A stretch of 49,341 nucleotides of DNA from an uncultured Polaribacter sp. GTDB lineage: Bacteria; Bacteroidota; Bacteroidia; Flavobacteriales; Flavobacteriaceae. Shown here one piece after another: positions 1 to 8,663 of the stretch (positions are counted from its first letter, which is position 1; every line of letters starts with the position of its first letter). The notes under the pieces are model-generated. The model ran no database searches and was not told the origin of the DNA. It saw only the letters and a list, made by a program, of their open reading frames with translations. The position numbers and the translations under genes are program-made. The stretch is taken from positions 1 through 49,341 of the forward strand of contig CAJQQH010000019.1 in the NCBI GenBank assembly GCA_905480405.1, written 5' to 3'.

Positions 1-276
1 GATACAGCTCCTGTTAATTTAGTGACAGATACATTATTAATATCAAAATATGCTGATATGTTCTTATATGTTTCAAGAGCTAATTATTTAGATAAACGTA
101 TGTTAAATGTTGCGCAAACATTGTACAATGAAAAGAAATTACCAAATATGGCTATCGTGCTAAATGATACTGATATGACTAGAGGTTACGGATACGGATA
201 CGGATACGGATACGGATACGGAAATGGTTATATTGAAGAGGTAAAAAAACCTTGGTATAAGAAAATATTTAGTTAA
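1..276 (+). CDS. Wzc-type polysaccharide tyrosine autokinase, C-terminal end (5' truncated)
   Basis: The reading frame is open from base 1 and begins inside the gene. The first residues, DTAPVNLVTD, match the Walker B-like segment of BY-kinases (the usual form is DTPPVGLVTDA), followed by the usual ADMFLYVSR strand and an MAIVLND segment. The protein ends in a Gly-Tyr run (six GY pairs, then GNGY) and a basic tail. In this family a C-terminal tyrosine cluster is autophosphorylated in trans and controls export and chain length of capsular or exopolysaccharide at the inner membrane. The convergent gene downstream encodes a CpsB-type phosphatase, the usual partner of such kinases. The Tyr cluster is unusual in being coded by a hexanucleotide tandem repeat. 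Upstream domains (Wzz, Walker A) lie outside the window. Confidence 0.85.
   Translation, partial: DTAPVNLVTDTLLISKYADMFLYVSRANYLDKRMLNVAQTLYNEKKLPNMAIVLNDTDMTRGYGYGYGYGYGYGNGYIEEVKKPWYKKIFS
184..219 (+). repeat. In-frame GGATAC hexanucleotide microsatellite
   Basis: One GGTTAC unit (184-189) is followed by five perfect GGATAC units (190-219). Each unit codes Gly-Tyr, so loss or gain of a unit removes or adds one tyrosine without shifting the frame. It lies in the C-terminal tyrosine cluster of the kinase. Confidence 0.95.
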
Positions 277-308
277 AAAAAAGGAAGCAAATTTTGCTTC
301 CTTTTTTT
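275..308. terminator. Bidirectional intrinsic terminator
   Basis: A GGAAGCAAA/TTTGCTTCC hairpin (283-301) is flanked by an A-run on the left and a T-run on the right. It can end transcripts from both convergent genes (the kinase on plus and the phosphatase on minus); the T-run overlaps the end of the phosphatase gene. Confidence 0.85.
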
Positions 309-1045
309 TATAAGAATTTTTTATTATTTTTTAATAAGTGTTCAATATTTTTTAAATTCTTTTTTGTACTTATTTTTTGAAGAAGATTTAAATGATTTTT
401 ATGATGCGTATCTGTTCCAACAAAATCATATAAATTTTCTTTGATTAATTTTTCTGCCGTTTTTGTTACAAATTTACCATATTGTTCTGTTAGAGATAAT
501 AGATTTAACTGAAATAAACAACCTGCTTTTTTTAGTTTGTAATATACTTCGAAATTATTGTGATATGAATTGTAACGTTCAGGATGTGCTAAAATAGGTT
601 TATATCCTTTTAATTGAATTTGAAATAATATTTCAAACAAATTTATAGGAGGACTAAAATAAGACATTTCAACAAGTATGTAATTATCTTTTAGGGTAAG
701 AATGTCTCCTTTTTCTAATAAATCAGAGAATTGCTCATCCATCATGTATTCTGCGGCTGCATTAATAGTAACATCTTTTATATTTCTATTATTCAATTCA
801 TCTCTTACTTCTTTTAATTTATTTTTTATAGTCTCAGAAGAATTTGGATATACATCGCCCAAAACATGTGGAGTAGTTATAAAGTTTTTAATTCCATAAG
901 AAGACATTTTTTGAATTAATTCTATAGAGTTATTTAAATCTTTGGCACCATCATCAATACCCGGAAGTAAATGAGAATGGATGTCTACAAATCCATTTGA
1001 AAAAAAATGATTTAATGGAATTTCTTTTTTCTTGAAAAAAAACAT
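308..1045 (-). CDS. CpsB/CapC/YwqE-type tyrosine-protein phosphatase (PHP family)
   Basis: A protein of 245 aa, typical of the family. Metal-binding PHP motifs are in order: DIHSHLLPGIDDGA near residues 21-34, TTPHV, AAEYMMDEQF, LAHPERY and GTDTHH near the C-terminus. Members are Mn-dependent phosphatases that remove phosphate from tyrosine-rich tails of polysaccharide co-polymerase kinases. The convergent neighbour is exactly such a kinase, so this is very probably its antagonist in capsule/EPS control. The start is ATG at 1043-1045. A TAAATTTG box on the minus strand (1063-1070) lies close upstream, but no -33 element is seen. Confidence 0.9.
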   Translation of the reverse strand: MFFFKKKEIPLNHFFSNGFVDIHSHLLPGIDDGAKDLNNSIELIQKMSSYGIKNFITTPHVLGDVYPNSSETIKNKLKEVRDELNNRNIKDVTINAAAEYMMDEQFSDLLEKGDILTLKDNYILVEMSYFSPPINLFEILFQIQLKGYKPILAHPERYNSYHNNFEVYYKLKKAGCLFQLNLLSLTEQYGKFVTKTAEKLIKENLYDFVGTDTHHKNHLNLLQKISTKKNLKNIEHLLKNNKKFL

Positions 1046-1134
1046 CTTTTTATAATTTTAAACAAATTTACAATTTTCAAAGGTATAATTACCTTAAAAT
1101 TTTAAAACGAAAACGATTGAAGTTTTTTAAACTA

Positions 1135-1165
1135 TTGTGTAAGAATTTAACTTACAATATATTTG
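1135..1165 (+). promoter_or_regulatory. Candidate Bacteroidota-type promoter of the BadF-family kinase
   Basis: TTG (1135-1137), a 20-bp spacer, then TATATTTG (1158-1165) match the flavobacterial consensus TTG-N17-23-TAnnTTTG. The downstream ATG is at 1183, giving a very short leader. Confidence 0.55.
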
Positions 1166-1182
1166 ATTAAAATAGGATAATT

Positions 1183-2034
1183 ATGATTTTAATTGCAGAT
1201 GGAGGTTCTACTAAAGCAGATTGGATTGCTATTGATAATAACAAAAAAGAAATTTTTAGGGAGAGAACTTTAGGTTTAAATCCTGCTGTTGTTGCTGAAG
1301 AAGAATTGAATAATAGAATTATTCACATGTTTCAACTTATCAACATCAAAGATGAAGTTACTGAAATTCATTTTTATGGAGCAGGTTGCGGTACGCCAAA
1401 GCCTATCAAAATTTTAAAAGATGTTCTTCAGAAGATTTTTGTAAACGCTAAAATTTTTATCTCTGAAGATATGTTAGCAGCTGTTTATGCCGCTTCTGGT
1501 AAAGAGCCTGCTGTTGTATGTATTTTAGGAACTGGATCTAATAGTTGTTATTTTGATGGTGAAAACTTACATATGAAATCTGCTTCTTTAGGGTATATAT
1601 TAATGGATGAGGCAAGTGGTAATTACTTCGGTAAATTATTATTAAGAGAGTATTACTATAATAAAATGCCTAAGGTAATTGCTGAGAAATTTGAAAATGA
1701 ATTTAACTTAGACGCAGATTATATTAAAGAGAATTTATACCGAAAATCAAACCCAAATATGTATTTAGCTTCTTTTGCTAAATTTATGTTTGATTTTAAA
1801 GATGAGAAATATATTAAAAGAATTATTAAAAGAGGATTTCAAGAGTTTTTTAAATATAGAGTTCTTCCTTTTGAGAAAGATGCTCAAACTCCGCTTTATT
1901 TTATAGGATCAATAGCATATTACTTTAGAGATATTTTAGAGAAAACTGCTAAGAAATACAATTTAAAAATAACGGATGTTATTCAAAGACCAATTGATAA
2001 TTTATTAGAATATCATAAAAAGAATATCAATTAA
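1183..2034 (+). CDS. BadF/BadG/BcrA/BcrD-family ATPase, probable N-acetylglucosamine-type kinase
   Basis: A protein of 283 aa of the ASKHA fold. The N-terminal phosphate-binding loop is ADGGSTKADW (residues 5-14); CILGTGSNSCYF near residue 110-125 and a following DEASGNYFGK segment match the nucleotide-binding core of BadF-type sugar kinases. Bacteroidota homologues of this size are usually annotated as N-acetylglucosamine kinases, which phosphorylate GlcNAc salvaged from cell wall or chitin. The exact substrate cannot be read from sequence. The gene overlaps the convergent murF by 8 bp at the 3' end. The tail-to-tail arrangement with murF suggests, but does not prove, an amino-sugar/cell-wall context. 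Confidence 0.75.
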   Translation: MILIADGGSTKADWIAIDNNKKEIFRERTLGLNPAVVAEEELNNRIIHMFQLINIKDEVTEIHFYGAGCGTPKPIKILKDVLQKIFVNAKIFISEDMLAAVYAASGKEPAVVCILGTGSNSCYFDGENLHMKSASLGYILMDEASGNYFGKLLLREYYYNKMPKVIAEKFENEFNLDADYIKENLYRKSNPNMYLASFAKFMFDFKDEKYIKRIIKRGFQEFFKYRVLPFEKDAQTPLYFIGSIAYYFRDILEKTAKKYNLKITDVIQRPIDNLLEYHKKNIN

Positions 2035-3286
2035 TTTGATCTAAAATTCTTTCTAAACGCATTCCTCTAGAACCTTTTATTAATATTGATTGGTTTTCTA
2101 GAGGATTTTTTTTGATATAATCTTCTAGTTCTAGATACGTTTTAAATTGGAGATCATTTGATTTTATCCCTTTAAAATTCTCTCCAACAAATATCATTTT
2201 GCTAAATGCTAATGTGCTTACTAAATTAGCAATTGCTTGATGTTCAATAAAACTTTCATCACCTAGTTCAAACATATCGCCTAAAATAACAACTTTAGAC
2301 TCACCTTCAATTGAAGAGAAGTTTTCAAGAGCAACTTTCATGCTAGAAGGGTTAGCATTATAAGCGTCTAATATAATTTTGTTATTTTTAGTTTCAATAA
2401 TCTGTGAACGATTGTTTTGTGGAACATAAGACTCTATAGCTTCTTTAATTTTACTTTTACTTACTTTAAAGTGTTCACCAATTGTAATTGCAGCAGCTAT
2501 ATTAATGTAATTATATTTTCCTATCATATTACTTTGGATGATAGTATTTTTATAAGTTAGTTTTACAAACGGATTTACATCTAAAAATTGTAAATCAATA
2601 TTATTGAAGTGAACAGATTCTATACCTTTTGTCTTATTTAGTTGAATTTTATCATTAGTATTTACAAAAGCAACTTTGTTATTTTCTTTAAGATGTTTAT
2701 ATAATTCACTTTTACCTTTGATAACGCCTTCTATACCACCAAAACCTTCTAAATGTGCTTTTCCAAAATTTGTAATATATCCAAAGTCAGGTTCTGTAAT
2801 CGAGCACAGGAATTCAATCTCTTTTTGATGATTTGCGCCCATTTCTACAATTCCCAACTCTGTTTTATCATTCATTGATAATAATGTAAGTGGTACGCCT
2901 ATATGATTGTTTAAGTTGCCTTTTGTAGCAAGTGTATTATACTTTTTACTTAAAACAATATTTATTAATTCTTTAGTAGTTGTTTTACCATTACTACCAG
3001 TTAAACCAATAATTGGTATATTTAATTTTTTTCTATGATAATTAGCTAATTTTTGTAGTGCTTTTAAAACATTATCAACCAAAATTATTTTATCATTTGT
3101 TCTGTAAGCTACTTCATCTACTATAGCATAACTAGCACCTAGTCTTAATGATTCTTCGGCAAACTTATTACCATTAAAATTATCACCCTTTAAAGCGAAG
3201 AAAATGGTGTTTTTTCTAATATTTCTGGTATCTGTATCAACAAGAAAATAATTTTTATAAAGAGTATAAAGTTCTGAAGTTTTCAT
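2027..3286 (-). CDS. murF: UDP-N-acetylmuramoyl-tripeptide--D-alanyl-D-alanine ligase
   Basis: A protein of 419 aa, the right size for MurF. The Mur ligase N-terminal domain is followed by the ATP loop GSNGKTTTKE (residues 97-106), then NLNNHIGVPLTLL, EMGANHQKEI and the central-domain Lys region; the C-terminal domain carries DAYNANPSSM and GDMFELGD, both typical of MurF rather than MurC-E. It adds D-Ala-D-Ala to the UDP-MurNAc-tripeptide in the cytoplasm, the last soluble step of peptidoglycan precursor synthesis. ATG start at 3284-3286. It lies downstream of gldJ on the same strand, but a strong terminator stands between them, so it likely has its own promoter in the few bases before the ATG or depends on readthrough. 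Confidence 0.95.
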   Translation of the reverse strand: MKTSELYTLYKNYFLVDTDTRNIRKNTIFFALKGDNFNGNKFAEESLRLGASYAIVDEVAYRTNDKIILVDNVLKALQKLANYHRKKLNIPIIGLTGSNGKTTTKELINIVLSKKYNTLATKGNLNNHIGVPLTLLSMNDKTELGIVEMGANHQKEIEFLCSITEPDFGYITNFGKAHLEGFGGIEGVIKGKSELYKHLKENNKVAFVNTNDKIQLNKTKGIESVHFNNIDLQFLDVNPFVKLTYKNTIIQSNMIGKYNYINIAAAITIGEHFKVSKSKIKEAIESYVPQNNRSQIIETKNNKIILDAYNANPSSMKVALENFSSIEGESKVVILGDMFELGDESFIEHQAIANLVSTLAFSKMIFVGENFKGIKSNDLQFKTYLELEDYIKKNPLENQSILIKGSRGMRLERILDQIN

Positions 3287-3296
3287 TTTTTAAATA

Positions 3297-3332
3297 TAAA
3301 AAAACCTCATTATTTATTAAAACAATGAGGCC
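3297..3332 (-). terminator. Intrinsic terminator of gldJ
   Basis: On the minus strand, CCTCATT (3330-3324) pairs with AATGAGG (3311-3305) across a 12-nt loop and is followed by a run of seven T. It sits between the gldJ stop (3354) and the murF start (3286). Confidence 0.85.
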
Positions 3333-3353
3333 TTTATTTATAAGATTTTTTTA

Positions 3354-5030
3354 CTATCGAGTAGGATTTCTAGCTCTTCTTTTTTTATCGGACATTGGAC
3401 CAACTTTATCAGAAACACATCTAAAGCCAATAAAATTAGTAGCCATATATTCTGGTAAATACCTTCTTTGAGCTGGATCTAACCAATATTCTCTATCAGA
3501 CCAAGAACCACCTTTGTAAACTCTAGATTTATCACTTATTAAAGTAGAGCGCTTTTTACTATCATTAACTAAAACATCCCTACCATTTTCTGATCCTCTT
3601 GTAGGTGTTTTAGGAGAATTGTACATACTTGGTCTAGAAGTAAATTGTTCTTCGTCATCTTCATAAAAACGAGAAGAATTTAAGTCACCATCATTAATGT
3701 TTGCATTATCAGAAACAGTAAAGTTTCTTCTTAATGTAGTATCATCTTTTGTAATAGGAATGTATTTAATTGTACCTGGTAATTGTTTAGGTATAATTTT
3801 ACCATTTGGTAAAGTATCATATTCAACTTTTGCACCAGCCTCATTAGAAGCTATTACTACATTTCCTTCTTGATCAATCATTTTTTTAGTAAAAAGATTA
3901 CCTCTAAAATAATTAAAGTCATTTGCTTCATTGTCTATAAGTGGTCTATATACATCAGCAACCCACTCTGCAACATTACCAGACATATCATATAAACCAA
4001 AACCGTTTGGTGGGTATGATTTAATTTTGTTTGGGATGTCTGATCCATCAGAACTCCAACCAGGTAAGCCACTATAGGCTCCTTTACCTTGTTTAAAGTT
4101 TGCTAATTGATCTCCTTTATTTCTTTTATTTTTAGATCTAGAATATTTTCCATCCCAAGAATATTTTTTTCTACCTCTAACATTATTATATTCTCTATTT
4201 TCAATATTTGCTTTTGCTGCAAATTCCCATTCAGCTTCTGTTGGTAGTCTAAAACGTTGTGTTAAAATACCATCTGCCTTAGAAATTTTTCTACCTTGAA
4301 AAGCATCTCTACTAGGTTTTGGATCACCTTTTTTTCTTAAAGTTCTTCCTACTCCTCTTTTGTAAACCGTTGTATCTCCATTAAATAATTTGGTATCATC
4401 AGCTAAAAAAACATCAGTATCAAAAAAGTTACTTATAGTATCATTCTCAAAAATGTTTTTAATATGTCCTTTATCAATTAACGTTTTTAAATTTACTGCG
4501 TTTGTTCTCCATTTACAATATTCATTTGCTTGTAACCAGCTAACTCCTACTACAGGGTAATCTGCGTATGCTGGATGACGAAAATAGTTTTCAGATAAAA
4601 TATCAGTATTACCTAAACTTTTTCTCCAAACTAAAGTATCGGGTAAAATAGAGCTATATATATGTCTATATTCTTCTTCTGCAGGAGAAAAAACATTTTT
4701 CATAAACTGCACATAAAGAAAATATTCTGAGTTAGTTACTTCTGCCTCATCCATATAAAAAGAACGAACATGTAATTTTTTTGGAGTCGTATTCCAATCA
4801 AACATTACATCGTCTTGTACTTGTCCCATAGTAAAAGAGCCTCCTTCTACAGCAACCATCCCTAAAGGTGGTTTTTGACCAGCATCAGATTTTCCTTTAG
4901 CAAAATTGCCATATCTAGCATCGTTAAAAGGTAAACCAGTAAGTCTAGATTTGTTATTATCATTACTTTTACAGTTAAATAAGAGTAGTGTGGTAAAGAA
5001 TACTAAAGTTATTTTAAAAATGTTTTTCAT
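3354..5030 (-). CDS. gldJ: Gliding motility/type IX secretion lipoprotein GldJ
   Basis: A protein of 558 aa with a lipoprotein signal peptide ending LLLFNC (acylated Cys20). The rest is an FGE-sulfatase-like (C-type-lectin-like) domain: GMVAVEGGSFTMGQ near 57-70, PVVGVSWLQANEYCKWR, RLPTEAEWEFAA, YDMSGNVAEWVADVY and the closing FIGFRCVSDK. GldJ is an outer-membrane-associated lipoprotein needed for gliding and for the type IX secretion system; it is not itself a sulfatase-activating enzyme. Its length and inserted segments fit GldJ rather than the related GldK. It is divergent from porU, an arrangement known in Flavobacterium, which supports the call. A strong terminator follows. Confidence 0.93.
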   Translation of the reverse strand: MKNIFKITLVFFTTLLLFNCKSNDNNKSRLTGLPFNDARYGNFAKGKSDAGQKPPLGMVAVEGGSFTMGQVQDDVMFDWNTTPKKLHVRSFYMDEAEVTNSEYFLYVQFMKNVFSPAEEEYRHIYSSILPDTLVWRKSLGNTDILSENYFRHPAYADYPVVGVSWLQANEYCKWRTNAVNLKTLIDKGHIKNIFENDTISNFFDTDVFLADDTKLFNGDTTVYKRGVGRTLRKKGDPKPSRDAFQGRKISKADGILTQRFRLPTEAEWEFAAKANIENREYNNVRGRKKYSWDGKYSRSKNKRNKGDQLANFKQGKGAYSGLPGWSSDGSDIPNKIKSYPPNGFGLYDMSGNVAEWVADVYRPLIDNEANDFNYFRGNLFTKKMIDQEGNVVIASNEAGAKVEYDTLPNGKIIPKQLPGTIKYIPITKDDTTLRRNFTVSDNANINDGDLNSSRFYEDDEEQFTSRPSMYNSPKTPTRGSENGRDVLVNDSKKRSTLISDKSRVYKGGSWSDREYWLDPAQRRYLPEYMATNFIGFRCVSDKVGPMSDKKRRARNPTR

Positions 5031-5174
5031 TTCCTAATTTAAAATTGATAGGTTTTTTTTATAGTGATGCAATTTACAATAAATATATTTTTAAGCAAGT
5101 AATTTATTAATTTTAACGCATCATTTTTTTAAGTATATTTTATAAAACGAATGCATTATTGTTTTAGTATAATT

Positions 5175-5182
5175 TATCTTTG
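5175..5182 (+). promoter_or_regulatory. Candidate -7 box (TATCTTTG) upstream of porU
   Basis: It matches TAnnTTTG in the gldJ/porU divergent gap, 47 bp before the chosen ATG. The only nearby TTG (5159-5161) is 13 bp upstream, too close for a normal -33 element, so this is tentative. Confidence 0.4.
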
Positions 5183-5229
5183 TTTCCAGTAAAATATATA
5201 ACTAATATTTGCGTTATTTGAATACTTGT

Positions 5230-8200
5230 ATGAGAAAACAGTTTATACTTCTTTTTTTTGGTTTAATAATTCAATCAGGCTTTACCCAAGTTACTAATTC
5301 TGTATTGTCTTCGGGTGATTGGTATCAATTTTCTGTAGATACAACTGGTGTTTTTAAAATTGATAGAAACCTTTTGCAACAAATTGGTGTTTCTACAAAC
5401 GGATTAAATCCAAAGAAAATACATATATATGGTAATGGAGGTCAATTATTACCTGTTTTAAATAGTGATTTCAGGTATAATGACTTACAAGAAAATGCAA
5501 TTTATATAGAGGGTGAAAATGATAATTCTTTTGATAATGATGATTTTATTTTGTTTTATGCAAAAGGACCACATGATTGGGAGGTAAATACAAGTGCTAA
5601 TTCTATAAAGCATAGACAAAACATTTACTCTGATAAAGCATATTATTTTATAACGGTTAATGATTCAGATGGTAAAAGAATCTCTCAGAAAACCGAAATA
5701 ACCACGAGTGCAACTTCTCAAATAAGTACTTTTAACGATTATATTTTTCAAGAAAAAGATCAAAGAAGTATTTTAGCAGTAGGTACTCAATGGTTTTATG
5801 AAGAAGATTTTAATATCTTTGATACACAAACTTTTAAAATTCCTTTTAAAAATCCACTACCTAGCGAAGATATAAATATTAGAGTAAGAGGTGTTTCTAA
5901 TTCTGTAGTTTCCTCTTCTATGAATGTTAATGTTAATGGACAAGATGCTCTTGTTATAAATTATTCTGCTGTTAATCCTAGTTCTTTAACAAAAGCTTAT
6001 GCGGTAGAAGGTAATGCTAATGTTGCAATTAATTTAGAAGAAATAGAAGTTGTTATTACTTATAATAATAATGGAAACCCTTCTGCAAATGCCTTTTTAG
6101 ATTATATAGAAGTTGTAGGAAAAAAACAATTAAAGTTTAGTGATTTTCAATTTTCATTCAGAAGTTTTGAACAAGCAAATAATACAGGAACTGTAGAGTA
6201 TCAAATAGAGAATGGTAATGCTGCTTTTCAAGTTTGGGATGTTACAAACCCTATTGCACCTCTAGTAGTTTTAAATAATAGTACAAACAATAATTTTACA
6301 TTTAAAGATAATGCAGGTATTTTAAGAGAGTATGTTATTTTAGATAATACTAATTTTTATATACCAGAAATTGTTTCTAATTCAAAAATAGAGAATCAGA
6401 ACTTACATGCATTAAAAGATATTAATTATTTAGTAATTACAAATTCAGAATTGTCTGCAGAAGCGCAACGATTAGCAGATTATCACCAAAATAATACAGG
6501 TTTAACAACAAAAGTTGTAATGTTAGATCAAATTTACAATGAGTTTTCATCAGGATCAAAAGACATTACCGGTATTCGAGATTTTATAAAGCATATATAT
6601 ACGAATAACTCATCAATAGAAAATAAACTTAAGTATGTTTGTTTTTTTGGAGATGCTTCGTATGATTATAAAGATAGAATTCAAGGAAATAATAATATCG
6701 TACCAGTAAAGCTATCTACCAATAGTTTTAATTTAGCAAGTTCTTGGGTTACAGACGACTTTTTTGTTATGTTAGAAGATCATGAAGGTACAATGTCTAG
6801 TTCACATACAATTGATGTTGCTTCTAGTAGAATACCTGTTTCTACAATTACTGAAGCTAAAGATGTGGTTGATAAAATTTTAAGATATTACAGTAAAAAT
6901 GCAATAGGAGATTGGCGAAATACTATAACATTATTAGCAGATGATATTGATGAGGATGGAGAGGAAGTTATAGAACAAGGTGTAGAGTCTATTGCAGATG
7001 AAATTAAAATTAATAAGCCAATTTTTAATGTTAATAAAATTTACGCAGATGCTTATGTACAAGAAAATTCTTCTGGAGGAGAACGTTATCCAGATGTAAA
7101 CAAAGCAATTACCAATGCCATAGAAAAAGGAACTTTAGTTTTCGATTATTTTGGGCATGGTGGAGAAGATGGTTTTGCGGCAGAAAGAATTTTAGATGTT
7201 CCCCAGATTCAAAGTTTTAATAACCAAAATACATTACCGCTTTTAATAACTGTAACATGTGATTTTTCTAGATTCGATAATCCGAATAGAATTACTGCAG
7301 GAGAACTTACTTTAAAAAGTACAAGTGGTGGCGCAGCAAATATGATAACTACAACAAGAGAAGTTTATATTTCTGTTGGTCAGCGTTTTAATGAAGAGTT
7401 AATTAGGATTTTATTAGCTTTTAATAATGAAGATTTAACAATTTCAGAAACATTAATGGTTGCAAAAAATCAGTTTTCAGATTCACAAAAATTCTTTATT
7501 TATTCTTTTGGTGATCCAGCAATGAAATTAGCGGTTCCTAAACCTAATGTTAGAATAACAAAAATGAATGATATAGATATAACACAATCTTTAGATACTT
7601 TAAAGGCGTTATCTAAAGTAAGGTTTGAAGGTGTTGTTACCGATAATTCAAATACTATCTTATCAGATTTTAATGGTACACTTTCTACTACTGTTTTTGA
7701 TAAATTGATAAACAAGACAACTTTAGATAATGATGGTTTTGGTGTAAAAATGCCTTTTGATACACAAGATAGTAAATTGTTTAGAGGTAAATCTACCGTA
7801 GAAAATGGAGTTTTTAGTTTCGATTTTATTGTTCCTAAAGATATAAAAATTGCTTACGGAAAAGGAAAAATGAGTTTTTACGCAGAGAATGGAAACTTAG
7901 ATAAAGCAGGTTATAATTTTGATGTTGTTGTAGGCGGTATTAATGCTAATGCGCCTGAAGATTCTATGGGGCCAGAAATAAACTTATTTATGAATGATGA
8001 ATCTTTTATAGATGGTGGTAATACAAATGCATCTCCAAATTTAATCGCTGTTTTATCTGATGCAAGTGGAATAAATACTTCAATTACCGCAGTAGATCAT
8101 GATATTGTAGGTGTTTTAGATGGTGATACATCTAACCCAATTATTTTAAATGACTTTTATGAAACAGAATTAAACGATTTTTCTAAAGGAAAAGTAACCT

Positions 8201-8625
8201 ATACTTTAAGAGATTTAGAGGTAGGACCGCATACTTTAAAAATAAAAGCATGGGACACATATAATAACTCGTCTGAAACAACGTTAAACTTTGTGGTTGT
8301 TAGTGATGCCTTATTAAATTTAGAAAATGTTTTAAATTATCCAAATCCTTTTGTAAATTACACAGAGTTTTGGTTTAATCACAATAAGCCTAATGAACCT
8401 TTAGAGGTTCAAGTACAAATTTTTACTGTTTCAGGTAAATTGGTAAAAACAATCAATAGAAATATTCAAACTACCGGTAACTTATCAAGAAGTATTACTT
8501 GGAACGGTTTAGATGATTTTGGTAATAAAATTGGAAAAGGAGTTTATGTATATAAACTAAGAGTAAAATCAACTGTAAGTAGTCTTGTTTCTGAGAAGTA
8601 TGAAAAATTAGTAATACTTCAATAA
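5230..8625 (+). CDS. porU: Type IX secretion system sortase PorU (C25 peptidase family)
   Basis: A protein of 1131 aa from the ATG at 5230; an in-frame TTG at 5209 is possible, but the ATG gives a clean signal peptide (MRKQFILLFFGLIIQSGFTQ). A gingipain-like C25 domain is in the middle: the catalytic His lies in DYFGHGGEDG (about His643) and the Cys in TVTCDFSRFD (about Cys677), spaced as in gingipains. The C-terminus has a T9SS sorting-type beta domain (NYPNPF near 1037, then GKGVYVYKL). PorU is the surface transpeptidase that removes the CTD signal of type IX cargo and attaches the cargo to lipopolysaccharide. porV follows after 38 bp and is its known partner; gldJ is divergent upstream. 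Confidence 0.94.
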   Translation: MRKQFILLFFGLIIQSGFTQVTNSVLSSGDWYQFSVDTTGVFKIDRNLLQQIGVSTNGLNPKKIHIYGNGGQLLPVLNSDFRYNDLQENAIYIEGENDNSFDNDDFILFYAKGPHDWEVNTSANSIKHRQNIYSDKAYYFITVNDSDGKRISQKTEITTSATSQISTFNDYIFQEKDQRSILAVGTQWFYEEDFNIFDTQTFKIPFKNPLPSEDINIRVRGVSNSVVSSSMNVNVNGQDALVINYSAVNPSSLTKAYAVEGNANVAINLEEIEVVITYNNNGNPSANAFLDYIEVVGKKQLKFSDFQFSFRSFEQANNTGTVEYQIENGNAAFQVWDVTNPIAPLVVLNNSTNNNFTFKDNAGILREYVILDNTNFYIPEIVSNSKIENQNLHALKDINYLVITNSELSAEAQRLADYHQNNTGLTTKVVMLDQIYNEFSSGSKDITGIRDFIKHIYTNNSSIENKLKYVCFFGDASYDYKDRIQGNNNIVPVKLSTNSFNLASSWVTDDFFVMLEDHEGTMSSSHTIDVASSRIPVSTITEAKDVVDKILRYYSKNAIGDWRNTITLLADDIDEDGEEVIEQGVESIADEIKINKPIFNVNKIYADAYVQENSSGGERYPDVNKAITNAIEKGTLVFDYFGHGGEDGFAAERILDVPQIQSFNNQNTLPLLITVTCDFSRFDNPNRITAGELTLKSTSGGAANMITTTREVYISVGQRFNEELIRILLAFNNEDLTISETLMVAKNQFSDSQKFFIYSFGDPAMKLAVPKPNVRITKMNDIDITQSLDTLKALSKVRFEGVVTDNSNTILSDFNGTLSTTVFDKLINKTTLDNDGFGVKMPFDTQDSKLFRGKSTVENGVFSFDFIVPKDIKIAYGKGKMSFYAENGNLDKAGYNFDVVVGGINANAPEDSMGPEINLFMNDESFIDGGNTNASPNLIAVLSDASGINTSITAVDHDIVGVLDGDTSNPIILNDFYETELNDFSKGKVTYTLRDLEVGPHTLKIKAWDTYNNSSETTLNFVVVSDALLNLENVLNYPNPFVNYTEFWFNHNKPNEPLEVQVQIFTVSGKLVKTINRNIQTTGNLSRSITWNGLDDFGNKIGKGVYVYKLRVKSTVSSLVSEKYEKLVILQ

Positions 8626-8663
8626 AAATAAGATATTTGCGAAACTAACTAGAAAATTAGAAA

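Noticed and set aside
702..899. Plus-strand frame of 65 aa inside the phosphatase gene
   Set aside because: Shadow of the strongly supported CpsB-type gene on the other strand; no family pattern. The same holds for the other short antisense frames inside murF, porU, scpA, the fused acyltransferase and the sulfatases.
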